A stretch of DNA of 64,000 bases from Niastella koreensis GR20-10 (GTDB lineage Bacteria > Bacteroidota > Bacteroidia > Chitinophagales > Chitinophagaceae): positions 496,001 to 560,000 of the forward strand of contig NC_016609.1 of assembly GCF_000246855.1 (NCBI RefSeq), in the 5' to 3' direction. Position numbers and translations under genes: made by a program. The notes under the pieces are model-generated. The model made no database searches. It saw only the letters and a program-made list of their open reading frames with translations, and was not told the origin of the DNA. This document shows positions 24,388 through 34,156 of this stretch, piece by piece (position 1 is the first letter of the stretch; each line of letters begins with the position of its first letter).

Positions 24388-24391
24388 AAAA

Positions 24392-24426
24392 GTCACCGGT
24401 TGCCAGTTTCCGGTTGCCGGTTATTT
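24392..24426. repeat. 7-bp-period array between convergent genes
   Basis: Five in-phase heptamers (GTCACCG, GTTGCCA, GTTTCCG, GTTGCCG, GTTATTT) begin five bases after the phosphopantetheinyl transferase stop. An array related in the opposite orientation occurs at 59081-59115. Confidence 0.7.
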
Positions 24427-24446
24427 TCTTCTTCAGACCTCCGACC

Positions 24447-25700
24447 TTATTCGTCGAGCACCAGTGGGTCAGCATCGTCAATTAGATCTAATTGAATATT
24501 ATCGTTGCCGGCAATACCTTCTATGGACCCTTTGATATGGGCTGCATTCAATAATACCTTTTCAAGTTGTTTCTGGCGCATCTTCCACAATTTTTCCATA
24601 GCCTCGCGTTCTTTCTGGATCGACAGGTTCATGGCCTGGAATCCTTCGCGGATGGCTTTCCACTGTTCGCTGAATTCGTTGCTGGTTAAATACCCATACA
24701 GCATATGCATTTTGTCGCCCTTATTCTCATGGGTTTTGGCTGCCACGAAAATTTTCAGAATGCCATCCCGCAGCACATGCACGAGAGCCAGCACATCGGT
24801 AAATGAACAGATCCAGATACCGTCGAGCTGCCCAAAAGTAGCAACCTGTTCGGGCATGGCCTGGGTAACAATAACGCCAATATCGGCACTGGTGCTGCGC
24901 ATATCGGCCTTCAGTTTTTCGATCCAGTTTTTATCAAAATGTTTGGTGCGTTTGCTTTCAAAGATGATCTTCCCGCATTCCTGTCCCAGGTTGTTGCGAA
25001 TGGTAAGGGTACAGTCTGCCCCGCGAATGCCTTTTCCTACCTCACTTACCAGGTCGAAGGGAAAGGCCGATTTCAGCATTTCTTCCAGGATCAGTTCCTG
25101 TACTTCACCTTGTAACTGCATGGAACCCTGTTCAGCCTTGCGTTTCATTTCCTCAGCCAGCTTCTTCTGATCGTCAAGCTGTTTTTCCAGTTCACGCAAC
25201 CGTAATTGGTATTCGTTTTCGCGGGTGGCTGTTTTTTGCTCTTCCAGCTTGCGCAATTCTTCTGACAGCTTCACCCGTTCCTCCTGTAATTTTCTGTGTA
25301 CAGAAAGTTCCAGTTCGGCCTCTTTATTTTTAAGCGCCTGCTCTTTTTGCAAAAACTCAATCTCTTTTTGCCGGGCTTCTACCAGTTTATTTTCCTGGTC
25401 TTTATTCGCCTGCTGCAACAGGTGCAGTTTGGTTTCAAAGTCAGATGCAATGGTTTTGCGCAGGGTTACTTCGAGCGACTGTTGCAGCAGCACCTTTTCT
25501 TCCTGCAATTTTTTTGCATACTCTGCATCTTTATGTTGAACCTGCAGGATAAGTTCCTTCTCCCTTTTGGCAAAATCATCCTCTTTCTGTTTCAGGAAAA
25601 CCTGCATCTTTTCCCTCAGTTCTTTTTTAATATCTTCAGAAACAGCATCTTCAATGGCAAACTTGTGTCCACAACTCGGGCATTTTATATCTGTAGCCAT
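24447..25700 (-). CDS. DUF2130 domain-containing protein
   Basis: A 417-residue protein. Residues 5-13 hold a half zinc ribbon (IKCPSCGHKF). Residues ~20-200 are a long charged coiled coil. Residues ~205-380 are the DUF2130 domain (GKGIRGADCTLTIRNNLGQECGKIIFESKRTKHFDKNW), which has a nuclease-like E...ExK arrangement and is distantly restriction-endonuclease-like. Cellular role unknown. It is monocistronic. Confidence 0.85.
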   Translation of the reverse strand: MATDIKCPSCGHKFAIEDAVSEDIKKELREKMQVFLKQKEDDFAKREKELILQVQHKDAEYAKKLQEEKVLLQQSLEVTLRKTIASDFETKLHLLQQANKDQENKLVEARQKEIEFLQKEQALKNKEAELELSVHRKLQEERVKLSEELRKLEEQKTATRENEYQLRLRELEKQLDDQKKLAEEMKRKAEQGSMQLQGEVQELILEEMLKSAFPFDLVSEVGKGIRGADCTLTIRNNLGQECGKIIFESKRTKHFDKNWIEKLKADMRSTSADIGVIVTQAMPEQVATFGQLDGIWICSFTDVLALVHVLRDGILKIFVAAKTHENKGDKMHMLYGYLTSNEFSEQWKAIREGFQAMNLSIQKEREAMEKLWKMRQKQLEKVLLNAAHIKGSIEGIAGNDNIQLDLIDDADPLVLDE

Positions 25701-26277
25701 GTACGAATTTTGCGCAATTTAAGAAAAAGGTAAGTTGTTCGCGGGGAATGGCGGCCAGGAGGTAGTAAAATATAGCTGCAGGATTCAAATTGTAAGTAGC
25801 ACACAATCATAAATGTTGGGTAGTGATTGCAGATACGGTAACAACAAATCGTAAACCGGTACAGGTTTACCTTTACCCATCCTTCATATTTTTTTTCGCT
25901 GATCCATAATTTTACTACTTTCGTATACCTGCACACTTGATCTCCGTGCAGCGACCCAACCAAGCGAAACAGAGATTGCCAATTGTTATTTTGTCCCATC
26001 AAGATCGATGCAATCTACCTTGTCCTGAAATATGTATTTTAAGTCCTTACAACACCGTACATATGTTTACTTGAGGTGCTGGCTTATAATACCACTGGTA
26101 TAAACTTCAGATAATATTTCAAAAGGTGGCTTTGTTTACAGATCAGGCAGCTTAAACATGAAGGTTAGTTTCCCGATTTTACCAATGGATGTACCCCGGA
26201 GATAAATTTGTAATTGAGCCTGTGGCAATGGGTTATATCTAACGGTTAATCATATTTGTTTATTAAACCCTTCGTAG
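25701..26277. other. Long spacer upstream of the fecR-susC operon
   Basis: No convincing gene is seen in these 577 bases. A 13-bp dyad (ATACCACTGGTAT at 26089-26101) is present. TCATATTTG, one mismatch from the TAnnTTTG element, sits about 20 bases before the fecR start. The spacer probably holds the promoter of the SusC/D operon. None of the 7- or 8-bp arrays found in other spacers is present. Confidence 0.4.
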
Positions 26278-27525
26278 TTGGCTAGCCATAAACATATTGC
26301 TGACCTTATTGGCAAACACCGGAGCAGTAGTTTGAACGAGCACGAAAGGCAGGAGCTGCAAGCGTGGATAGATCTGTGTGAAGAGAACCGGATGTTATTT
26401 GAACGTATAAAGAGCCAGGGCTTTGTCTCTGATATCCTGCTTGAATTATATAGCACAGGTATAAACGAAGAAGGGGCAACAATCAGGTTGATGTTCCCGC
26501 ACCAAAGACAGCAACCTTTTGTTAGGGCCCTTCAAATGGTGGCCATTATTATGGGCCTGTTGCTTACCGGCATAGCCGTATATTCACTCCTGCACCGAAA
26601 CCGAGAAAATAAAACCATCGTTGTTGACAACCATTTAAAAGATGGATTGAACGATAGCCTGGCGCCCGATGTGCACCGGGTTACATTAAAACTGGCTAAT
26701 GGTCGTATCGTATACCTTGATAGCAGTGTAAATGGTCACATTGCATTGCAATACAGATCAGTTATATATAAGCGAGGGGATGTGGTGCGGTATGAGTGGT
26801 CAACCGGGGATGCTCATCCTGAATTGGAGTATAACACTGTCACCACTCCACGGGCAAGAAAGTTTGAGTTGGAATTGCCCGATGGCAGCAAAGCCTGGTT
26901 AAATGCTTCCTCAAGCATAACCTTTCCCACGGCGTTTATTGACAAAAAACGCGTGGTGCAAATAACCGGGGAGGTGTATTTTGAAGTGAGCCGCCATGCG
27001 ATGGTGTTAGGGGCTGAAGTAGAAAGAAAGCCGTTTGTTGTAGAGGTTAACCCCCTTCCAGGAAAAGGAGTGGGAGCGGTTATTGAAGTAATGGGAACCC
27101 ATTTTAATGTGAATGCATATGGTGATGAGCCCGTTATAAAAACTACATTATTGGAAGGAAGCGTGAAAGTGAGCAACCAGTATCCTCAATCCCGCGTAGC
27201 TATGCAGTCGGCTACATTAACACCGGGACAGCAGGCGAAGATAAGCGGCGATGGACAAATGGAAGTAGAAGCGTATACAGATATCCAGGATGTAATAGCC
27301 TGGCATAAAGATCTTTTCATATTCAATGATCTTGATATAAAACTGCTGATGCAACAGCTTGCCCGGCAGTATGATTATGAAGTAGTATTTAAAGAACCAG
27401 TTTCCGGACATTATACTTTATCCGTTATGAGACAAATGTCGATCAATCAAATTTTGGAGGCGCTTGAGTTTGCAGGTGGGGTACATTTTAAACTGGAGGG
27501 ACGAACCATTGTCGTTTCTCAATAG
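26278..27525 (+). CDS. FecR family anti-sigma protein
   Basis: A 415-residue anti-sigma regulator of cell-surface signalling. The start appears to be the TTG at 26278: an in-frame stop lies directly before it, and the conserved N-terminal anti-sigma helix (HIADLIGKHRSSSLNEHERQELQAW) begins at once. One transmembrane helix is at ~84-102 (MVAIIMGLLLTGIAVYSLL). The periplasmic FecR domain (~185-320) contains ELPDGSKAWLNASSSITFP and GEVYFEVSRH, and a DUF4974-like end lies at ~345-415 (IFNDLDIKLLMQQLARQYDYEV). It precedes susC. No sigma factor gene sits upstream; the nearest is 6 kb downstream at 33497. Confidence 0.87.
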   Translation: MASHKHIADLIGKHRSSSLNEHERQELQAWIDLCEENRMLFERIKSQGFVSDILLELYSTGINEEGATIRLMFPHQRQQPFVRALQMVAIIMGLLLTGIAVYSLLHRNRENKTIVVDNHLKDGLNDSLAPDVHRVTLKLANGRIVYLDSSVNGHIALQYRSVIYKRGDVVRYEWSTGDAHPELEYNTVTTPRARKFELELPDGSKAWLNASSSITFPTAFIDKKRVVQITGEVYFEVSRHAMVLGAEVERKPFVVEVNPLPGKGVGAVIEVMGTHFNVNAYGDEPVIKTTLLEGSVKVSNQYPQSRVAMQSATLTPGQQAKISGDGQMEVEAYTDIQDVIAWHKDLFIFNDLDIKLLMQQLARQYDYEVVFKEPVSGHYTLSVMRQMSINQILEALEFAGGVHFKLEGRTIVVSQ

Positions 27526-27631
27526 TGTACGAAGAGTCTTTCGGTTAAATGTATATAGACCGGTAGGGGCCGGTTCTACTATAAGTTATCACAGTGTAAT
27601 GTTAGCGTATGCTAATCACAAGTTTAAAGAC

Positions 27632-30600
27632 ATGACAAGAATTTGTTTAATGTTTTGTTTAGTGGTGTGTCTGCCAACGATTGCCCATGCTCAGTATACC
27701 ATATCCGTGGATAATGTTCCACTCAAGAAAGTAATAAAGGAGCTTGAAAAGGATGGTAAGTTCTTTTTTGCTTACAGGACTGATCTGCTCAAGGGCTCCG
27801 AGCGGGTTTCGGTGCATGTGCGGGATGGTACTGCTGAAGAGGTGCTTGAGCAGGCATTGCGGGGATTGGGATTACGGTACATGATCGCTGGTAAAATAGT
27901 TACTGTAGGGATTGATTCTTCTGCTGCCCGGTTTCAAAAACCTAAAGGGTGGACAATCGAAGGCATTGTGCTCAGTGAAGCCGGTGAACCATTGGGAAAA
28001 GTAACCGTACAGGAGAGCGGTACACAAACTGGTACTACTTCCAATAACGATGGACAATTTAATATTAACCTGAAGCCCAATGCCCTTTTAACTTTTAGTA
28101 GTGTGGGGTACGACTCAGTTCAAAAAATAATAAACGATCAATCCTTTCTTACCATCCGGTTAAAACCCAGGATAAAAGACCTGGATGAAACGCTTATTAC
28201 CGGGTATGGTAAAACTTCAAAACGGTATAATACCGGCTCCATCTTTAAAGTAAACGCGGTTGATCTTGCCCGCCAGCCGGTTGCTGATCCGCTGGCAGCA
28301 CTGGAGGGCCGCGTGCCCGGGTTGCTTATCACTCAAAGCAACGGGTTGCCTGGCGCTTCCTACAAAGTTCAATTACGCGGACAAAGCTCCATTGGTATCA
28401 AGCCTGGTCAATTACCATCCAACGATCCATTATTTATTATCGATGGGGTTCCCTATGCGCCAAATAATAGCTTGTTGCTAGGGGTAACTTCCGGTTCAGC
28501 ACTGGGTGAAAATGGAAGAAGCCCGCTTTCGTTTATTAATCTCAGCGATATTGACAATATTGAAATTTTGAAAGATGCCGACGCTACGGCTATTTACGGT
28601 AGCCGGGGCTCCAATGGGGTAATACTTATCAGTACTAAAAGAGGAATTGCTGGTAAGCCATCTTTTACGGTTAATATCAATAATGGTTATAGCCGGATTA
28701 CCCGCTATCCTGATATGTTGAATACCTCGCAGTATGTGCAGATGCGAAAAGAGGCACTGGGTAACGATAGTTTGCCGGTAAACAAAAATAATGCTCCAGA
28801 CCTGGTGGTATGGGATACGGCCCGGTATACCGATTTTAAGAAGATGCTGATCGGCGGTCAGGCAGTTACCAGCAATGTTCAACTTTCTGTTACCGGTGGT
28901 TCAAAGCGGTTGCAATATTTAGTGGGAACGGCTTATCACCGGGAAACGACTGTATTCCCGGGTGACCTTAATAATCAACGATTCTCAGGCCATGTTAATC
29001 TTCATTATCAGAACCGGGATTCAAATTTGAATGTTTCGTTGTCGGTAATGGCATTAAATGATAGAAATAAATCAATATTCAGTGACCTTACCAACTATGT
29101 AAATCTGGCGCCCAATACTCCTGTTTTGTATGATTCTGTGGGTAAGTTAAACTGGATCCAGGGAGATCAGCCATTCGTAAATCCATTATCGTATCTGCTT
29201 AAGACTTACGAATCAAAGACCAATAATGTATTAGGCAACCTGGATATTAACTACCGCATTGTAAAGAACCTGGTTTTTAAAACAAGCCTTGGGTATAACC
29301 GGCTTGGTTTAGATGAGATCAGCGTACAACCTGGCAGTAGCATAAGTCCCATTTCAGTCCCCAATGCCCGGGGCAATTCCTATTTTGGAAAAATAGTATA
29401 TAACAGCTGGATTGCAGAACCACAATTGGAATACAGCAAATATGTAGGCATAGGAAAGATCTCGGCGTTGTTGGGCTCTACCATGCAGGTGCAAAAATAT
29501 TCTGTGAAAAAGATTGATGCCTTTAATTTTCCGGACGATACACAATTGCGGAATGTAAGTGCCGCGGACTCTATAATTCCAACCGATACTAAGACTGAAT
29601 ACCGGTATGGCGGCGTATTTGCCCGCTTAAATGGCATTCTTTCAGACAGGTACCTGATAAATCTTACTGGGCGTTCGGATGGCAGTAGCCGGTTTGGGCC
29701 GGGTAAACAGGTGGGTAACTTTTGGTCTGCCGGCCTGGGTTGGTTGTTTTCAAACGAGCCTTTTATAAAGAATAATGTTCCGTTTATCAGTTTTGGTAAA
29801 TTGCGTTCAAGCTATGGGGTTACCGGCAATGACCAGATCGGTGATTACAAATACCTGGATAAATGGCAGGATATACCCGGTGGTGGTTCTTATTTGGGGA
29901 GCAGAGGGATCAATCCGGTGCAGTTGGCAGATAGTAATTACAGCTGGGAAGTAAACCGCAAACTGGAAGCTGCGTTGGAGCTGGGCTTGTTCAAAGATAA
30001 ATTGATGTTCTCCCTGGCTTATTACCGGAACCGTACCGGCAATCAATTGATTGCCTACAGCCTGCCTGGAATAACCGGTTTTCCCAACTATGCAGCTAAG
30101 AATTCCCCGGCGGTTGTGCAAAATACCGGTTGGGAAATACAGTTGCAGGCAAAGAGCCCAATTAATAAACAATGGCAATGGTATGGTAGTGTGTTGTTGA
30201 CAGTCCCTCGCAATAAATTGATTGCATTTCCCAACCTGAAAAATTCAACTTATAAAAACTCGCTGGTTATTGGACAGTCACTATCTGTATTCCAGGGCTT
30301 TTCCTATACAGGCGTTAATAAGGCAACGGGGTTATATGATTTTAAAGACCAGGATGGTGATGGCCATCTCAAATACCCCGAGGATTACCGGATCCTGGGC
30401 AACTTTGATCCTGTTTGGTTTGGTTCCATCCATAACAACCTGCAGTATAAGGGCTGGCAACTGGATATATTTTTAGAGCTCAGGAAACAGCGGGCTTATG
30501 GCAATTTGTATTATATGTATTTCGGGGATAATAGCCCTGGTAAAATGTCAACAAATCTATCCACTCTTTCTTTAAACCGGTGGCAGTTGAATCCTGATAA

Positions 30601-30904
30601 TGCCACCCTACAAAAATTGACTACCGGCGCCAATGATGAGATCAATAATGCAATCAACAATTTCATGCAATCAGATGGTATTGTTGACAATGCTTTCTAT
30701 TGCCGGGTTAGAAATATTGAATTATCCTGGCGGCTCCCGGGGCAATGGTTAAAGAGTGTATCCTTGAAGAATTGCCGGGTATACCTGCAGGCGCAAAACC
30801 TGTTTACCATTACTCCGTATAAGGGAACAGACCCTGAAACCCTTAACCCGCTTACTTTACCGCCGTTACGCACTATGGCAGCAGGGATTGAATTAAGTTT
30901 TTAA
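27632..30904 (+). CDS. SusC-type TonB-dependent outer membrane receptor with STN domain
   Basis: A 1090-residue SusC/RagA transporter. The ATG at 27632 gives a compact signal peptide (MTRICLMFCLVVCLPTIAHA); 27599 is an alternative start. Domains in order: Secretin/TonB short N-terminal domain (~22-80, ISVDNVPLKKVIKELEKDGK), which contacts FecR in signalling receptors; carboxypeptidase-regulatory-like domain (~105-180, IEGIVLSEAGEPLGKVTV); plug (~200-330, with PVADPLAALEGRVPGL and DADATAIYGSRGSNGVILIST); then the beta barrel. It imports an unknown ligand across the outer membrane with SusD. No glycosidase or peptidase gene is nearby to reveal the substrate. Confidence 0.92.
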   Translation: MTRICLMFCLVVCLPTIAHAQYTISVDNVPLKKVIKELEKDGKFFFAYRTDLLKGSERVSVHVRDGTAEEVLEQALRGLGLRYMIAGKIVTVGIDSSAARFQKPKGWTIEGIVLSEAGEPLGKVTVQESGTQTGTTSNNDGQFNINLKPNALLTFSSVGYDSVQKIINDQSFLTIRLKPRIKDLDETLITGYGKTSKRYNTGSIFKVNAVDLARQPVADPLAALEGRVPGLLITQSNGLPGASYKVQLRGQSSIGIKPGQLPSNDPLFIIDGVPYAPNNSLLLGVTSGSALGENGRSPLSFINLSDIDNIEILKDADATAIYGSRGSNGVILISTKRGIAGKPSFTVNINNGYSRITRYPDMLNTSQYVQMRKEALGNDSLPVNKNNAPDLVVWDTARYTDFKKMLIGGQAVTSNVQLSVTGGSKRLQYLVGTAYHRETTVFPGDLNNQRFSGHVNLHYQNRDSNLNVSLSVMALNDRNKSIFSDLTNYVNLAPNTPVLYDSVGKLNWIQGDQPFVNPLSYLLKTYESKTNNVLGNLDINYRIVKNLVFKTSLGYNRLGLDEISVQPGSSISPISVPNARGNSYFGKIVYNSWIAEPQLEYSKYVGIGKISALLGSTMQVQKYSVKKIDAFNFPDDTQLRNVSAADSIIPTDTKTEYRYGGVFARLNGILSDRYLINLTGRSDGSSRFGPGKQVGNFWSAGLGWLFSNEPFIKNNVPFISFGKLRSSYGVTGNDQIGDYKYLDKWQDIPGGGSYLGSRGINPVQLADSNYSWEVNRKLEAALELGLFKDKLMFSLAYYRNRTGNQLIAYSLPGITGFPNYAAKNSPAVVQNTGWEIQLQAKSPINKQWQWYGSVLLTVPRNKLIAFPNLKNSTYKNSLVIGQSLSVFQGFSYTGVNKATGLYDFKDQDGDGHLKYPEDYRILGNFDPVWFGSIHNNLQYKGWQLDIFLELRKQRAYGNLYYMYFGDNSPGKMSTNLSTLSLNRWQLNPDNATLQKLTTGANDEINNAINNFMQSDGIVDNAFYCRVRNIELSWRLPGQWLKSVSLKNCRVYLQAQNLFTITPYKGTDPETLNPLTLPPLRTMAAGIELSF

Positions 30905-30914
30905 AAAATTAAGT

Positions 30915-32300
30915 ATGAATTGGATGTGGTTGAATCGTTGTACATTTTTTTGTTTAATTAGTATAACGTGTATACTAAGTATAACCGGATGTAAAAAACT
31001 GGTGCATGTGGATGAACCAGGTGATTCATTAACTATGTCTACTGTTTTTTCAAACGATTCCCTGGCCCAGGCGGCAGTAGCAGGATTGTACGTAAAAATC
31101 ATGAGCTCTCCCAAGCTCTTTTTAAATGGCGGGATGAGTTTATATCCAGCCCTTTCTGCCGATGAACTGCAACGCGCTAACCTCCCGAATTTTGAAGACC
31201 AGTTTTTTAATAATTCAATTAGCCCAACAAATACGTTGTTAAATACCAATCTGTGGAAGGCCGCTTATACCTACATCTACCAATGTAATATCTGTATGGA
31301 GGGGTTGCAAAAATCTACTGGTGTTAGTGCTGCATTAAAAAAACAATTGTTGGGAGAAGTGCAATTTGTACGGGCCTTGTGCTATCATTACCTGGTAAAT
31401 TTATTTGGCGATGTGCCGCTGGCATTAGGTACAAATGCCGATGTAAATGCCATGTTATCGCGGGCCCCTGTTGATCAGGTCTATCAGCAAATAGTGGCTG
31501 ATCTTACAAATGCCAGTGAAGAATTACCGGACTATTACAACTTGCACACCAGACCCACAAAATATGCTGCCCAGGCCTTATTAGCCCGGGTGTATTTATA
31601 TACCCGGCAATGGGGTAAAGCCGCTGAGATAGCTTCGATCGTTATCAATTCAAGCCGGTTTTGGTTGGAACCGGAACTGAATAATGTGTTCACGGCTGGC
31701 AGTAACGAAATCATCTTTCAATGGGTTCCTGTGGGAGACAGAATGAATTCAGCGGAAGGGTTTATTTTTGTGCCTGTGAATCAGAAACTCAATTATTGGT
31801 TGAGTAAAGATTTATTAGATGTTTTTGAATCAGGAGATCTGCGTCGATTAAAATGGGTGAATCCAGTTACAATAGGTACGACTACTTATTATTATCCCTA
31901 TAAATACAAAGTAATTACTTCTCCGCCTCCTATTCACGAATATAATGTGGTGTTGCGGCTGGCCGAACAATACCTGATACGTGCTGAAGCCTACGCGCAA
32001 TTAAATAGAGTTGATAGTGCGGTGAATGATTTAAACGCCATCCGTAGCCGGGCGGAATTGCCGGTGTTCTCTACTACAATCAGCGCTGATGAGTGTTTGG
32101 TTAGAATAGAGCAGGAACGGCGGATAGAATTGTTTGCAGAATGGGGGCATCGCTGGTTTGATCTTAAACGAACCAACCGGGCTAATGCTGTGCTGAATTC
32201 AAAGGGGAGTAGTTGGAGCACAGACGACCAATTATATCCAATACCTGCATCCGAATTGCTTCTCGCTCCTAATCTTGGGCAGAATCCAGGTTATGAGTAA
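30915..32300 (+). CDS. SusD/RagB family surface lipoprotein
   Basis: A 461-residue SusD-type binding lipoprotein that caps the SusC barrel. The signal peptide ends in the lipobox-like SITGC, so Cys26 is the likely lipidation site, followed by KKLVHVDEPGD. TPR-like helices and SusD C-terminal signatures are visible: GEVQFVRALCYHYLVNLFGDVPL, RLAEQYLIRAEAYAQLN and LNAIRSRAELP, then RRIELFAEWGHRWFDLKRT. It starts ten bases after susC. Confidence 0.92.
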   Translation: MNWMWLNRCTFFCLISITCILSITGCKKLVHVDEPGDSLTMSTVFSNDSLAQAAVAGLYVKIMSSPKLFLNGGMSLYPALSADELQRANLPNFEDQFFNNSISPTNTLLNTNLWKAAYTYIYQCNICMEGLQKSTGVSAALKKQLLGEVQFVRALCYHYLVNLFGDVPLALGTNADVNAMLSRAPVDQVYQQIVADLTNASEELPDYYNLHTRPTKYAAQALLARVYLYTRQWGKAAEIASIVINSSRFWLEPELNNVFTAGSNEIIFQWVPVGDRMNSAEGFIFVPVNQKLNYWLSKDLLDVFESGDLRRLKWVNPVTIGTTTYYYPYKYKVITSPPPIHEYNVVLRLAEQYLIRAEAYAQLNRVDSAVNDLNAIRSRAELPVFSTTISADECLVRIEQERRIELFAEWGHRWFDLKRTNRANAVLNSKGSSWSTDDQLYPIPASELLLAPNLGQNPGYE

Positions 32301-32409
32301 AATAAATGTAATGATGCAGCAATAAAAAAGGCGTATCATGTAGCATTGGCATACGTTTCTAATTGCGGTTATGCACAACTGATACCTGATACGCTGAACA
32401 GCCTAAGAT

Positions 32410-32748
32410 TTAAGGGTGTGAATAAAGTACTTTGTCTGGAGTTCCGGTGTTGGGAGAAGGGATACCATTGACAATAGTTACATTACCAGGTGCCCAACCT
32501 TTTTCCACTAAGGTTTTTGGGTTTGAGGTGCTTTCATCCAGGCCGGTGAGTGCTTCTTCATTGGCAATCGTGTTTTGCCTGCCGAGCCAGGTGGTGGAGG
32601 GATCAAACCAATAATAACTGATTTGCTTAATCGCTGATTTGGATTTAAAATTAGGTGTTACGGCTGATAGGGCTGTTAGCATAATCACAAATGCCAACAG
32701 GAACAGGGGTACCTTCGTTTGTTTCATAATGTTGGCTGCTTTTGTCAT
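32410..32748 (-). CDS. Small secreted protein, DUF6520-like
   Basis: A 112-residue frame (or 105 residues from the ATG at 32727) with a signal peptide (MKQTKVPLFLLAFVIMLTALSA) and a short mature region of about 80 residues. That region is rich in Asn, Thr and Pro, with YYWFDPSTTWLGRQNT near its start. Size, signal and early tyrosine/tryptophan motif resemble the small secreted DUF6520 group of Bacteroidota. It is convergent with susD. Role unknown. Confidence 0.6.
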   Translation of the reverse strand: MTKAANIMKQTKVPLFLLAFVIMLTALSAVTPNFKSKSAIKQISYYWFDPSTTWLGRQNTIANEEALTGLDESTSNPKTLVEKGWAPGNVTIVNGIPSPNTGTPDKVLYSHP

Positions 32749-33496
32749 TCAAAAAGCAGTAAAAACTTTGAGTGTATAGAATGATGATTGTACGCAAACA
32801 CAAAGGGGCATAAGTCTCCTGTTCCGGTGTTGGCACCAGAAAAACAAAGGGGGACTGTAACGCAATCGGAGGATTTTATTAGGGCCCGGAAACGGTTAAA
32901 TGGTAAGACAGGTAATAAGACAGGTAAAACAGTAACGCTTTCTTGTAAAGGTTATAGAGAGGTGACAATAGGTAAGTAAGGAAATAAGGAAAAAAGGAAA
33001 AAAGGGAATAAGGATAGAAGTAAGGAAATGGAAATGGTAGAGGCAAAAACGGGAAGTCACTTTCAATTCCCTCGCTAAGATAGGGGAAAGAAAATATAAT
33101 TTATAAAAATATTTCTATATTAGTTAGTTGATGATAAAGTGAATCATATAGCCTGGTAAAAATTATAATGTTTACTGTTTGTGTTTTCATTTGCTGCCCG
33201 TACTAATTGAATTCCACTATTATAACTCGCTTTCGATTATTTAAAATACATCACTGCCGCATTTCTCCCCGTTAATTCATTCTCCATCAGTACAAATGGG
33301 TTTAATATATAAATAGTTGTAGGTGCAACTATTAAGGCAAAATTATTTTTAAGGCCTTTAGTAAAATGAGGCCTTATTGGTGTTTTTATATATAGAGACC
33401 ATATGGGAAAACCTGTATCTCCTTCCACATATCCGCTGTACAAATGGTACCATTAAAAGAAAGCAGTAAAAATGTTTGCGACATTTCAAAAACTAC
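32749..33496. other. A+T-rich spacer before the ECF sigma gene
   Basis: About 750 bases without a convincing gene. The left part contains an 8-bp-period purine array. The right part, from 33090, is very A+T rich and probably carries the sigma promoter. A 68-codon minus-strand frame (33237-33443) has no recognisable family and is not called. Confidence 0.45.
32974..33029. repeat. 8-bp-period purine-rich array
   Basis: Seven in-phase octamers (AAGTAAGG, AAATAAGG, two AAAAAAGG, GAATAAGG, ATAGAAGT, AAGGAAAT). All purines are on the plus strand except a few T. The strict period matches the other arrays of the window. Confidence 0.65.
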
Positions 33497-34072
33497 ATGA
33501 ACATGAGGAATACAGACAATTTAGCGAATGAGAATAGTAAGCGCCTTAAACAACAACAGGTTCCTGAATTCGAGAAAGTGTTTCATTTGTTCCATCCAGC
33601 TCTTGTTTTTTTTGCCCGCCGTTTGGTTAACGACGCTGCCATTGCCCAGGATATTGTAACCGATGTATTTGTAAAACTCTGGCAAAAGAAAGGTGATTTT
33701 GATACGGTGTACTCGGCGAAAGCTTTTCTGTACATCAGCACCCGAAATGCCTGTCTTAACCATAACCACAAGGTGCATTACCAATCGCGTATCAGGGAAA
33801 ACATTCGTCAACAATCGACTGAGGTTGAGGTAAACGAGATGAATGAGGCCATCCATACCGAGGTAGTACGCCAGGTTTACAATATCATGGGTGGTTTGCC
33901 GGAAAAATGCAAAGAGGTGATGCTGCTGAGTTATACCAAGGGGCTCGATTGCCATGAAATTGCCCGTCGTATGCAGCTTTCAGTACATACCGTGCGCAAT
34001 CAGAAAAACAGGGGCGTGCATTTAGTCAGGAACAGGTTCGTATTCCGGGAAGAGATGGTGCCTATTTTGTAA
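33497..34072 (+). CDS. ECF-type RNA polymerase sigma factor
   Basis: A 191-residue sigma-70 family protein of the type paired with FecR in Bacteroidota. The likely start is the ATG at 33497 or 33503; a TTG seven codons earlier is less likely. Region 2 is at ~28-95 (FHLFHPALVFFARRLVNDAAIAQDIVTDVFVKLW, then AKAFLYISTRNACL). Region 4 is at ~130-185 (GLPEKCKEVMLLSYTKGLDCHEIARRMQLSVHTVRNQ). It is the only candidate in the window to be controlled by the FecR protein at 26278, although it lies after susC and susD instead of before fecR. Confidence 0.88.
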   Translation: MNMRNTDNLANENSKRLKQQQVPEFEKVFHLFHPALVFFARRLVNDAAIAQDIVTDVFVKLWQKKGDFDTVYSAKAFLYISTRNACLNHNHKVHYQSRIRENIRQQSTEVEVNEMNEAIHTEVVRQVYNIMGGLPEKCKEVMLLSYTKGLDCHEIARRMQLSVHTVRNQKNRGVHLVRNRFVFREEMVPIL

Positions 34073-34089
34073 TTGAGCAAAACATTAAA

Positions 34090-34139
34090 AGCCGAACACC
34101 CAACGCATACCTGCTCTGGTATGCGATGGATGTTCGGCT
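34090..34139. terminator. Long bidirectional hairpin terminator
   Basis: AGCCGAACA with CAACGCATACC forms a near-perfect stem with GGTATGCGATGG and TGTTCGGCT around a short TGCTCT loop, flanked by A-rich and T-rich sequence. It separates the convergent sigma gene and the purine-catabolism operon and can end transcription from both sides. Confidence 0.8.
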
Positions 34140-34156
34140 TTATCTTTTATTAACTC

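Noticed and set aside
25685-26002. 105-codon minus-strand frame upstream of the DUF2130 gene
   Set aside because: It overlaps the DUF2130 start, has low-quality composition (many Cys, Tyr, Arg) and no motif; the spacer is more likely regulatory.
33237-33443. 68-codon minus-strand frame in the spacer before the ECF sigma gene
   Set aside because: Composition is not clearly unusual, but there is no signal, motif or family, and the region is A+T rich and likely carries a promoter.
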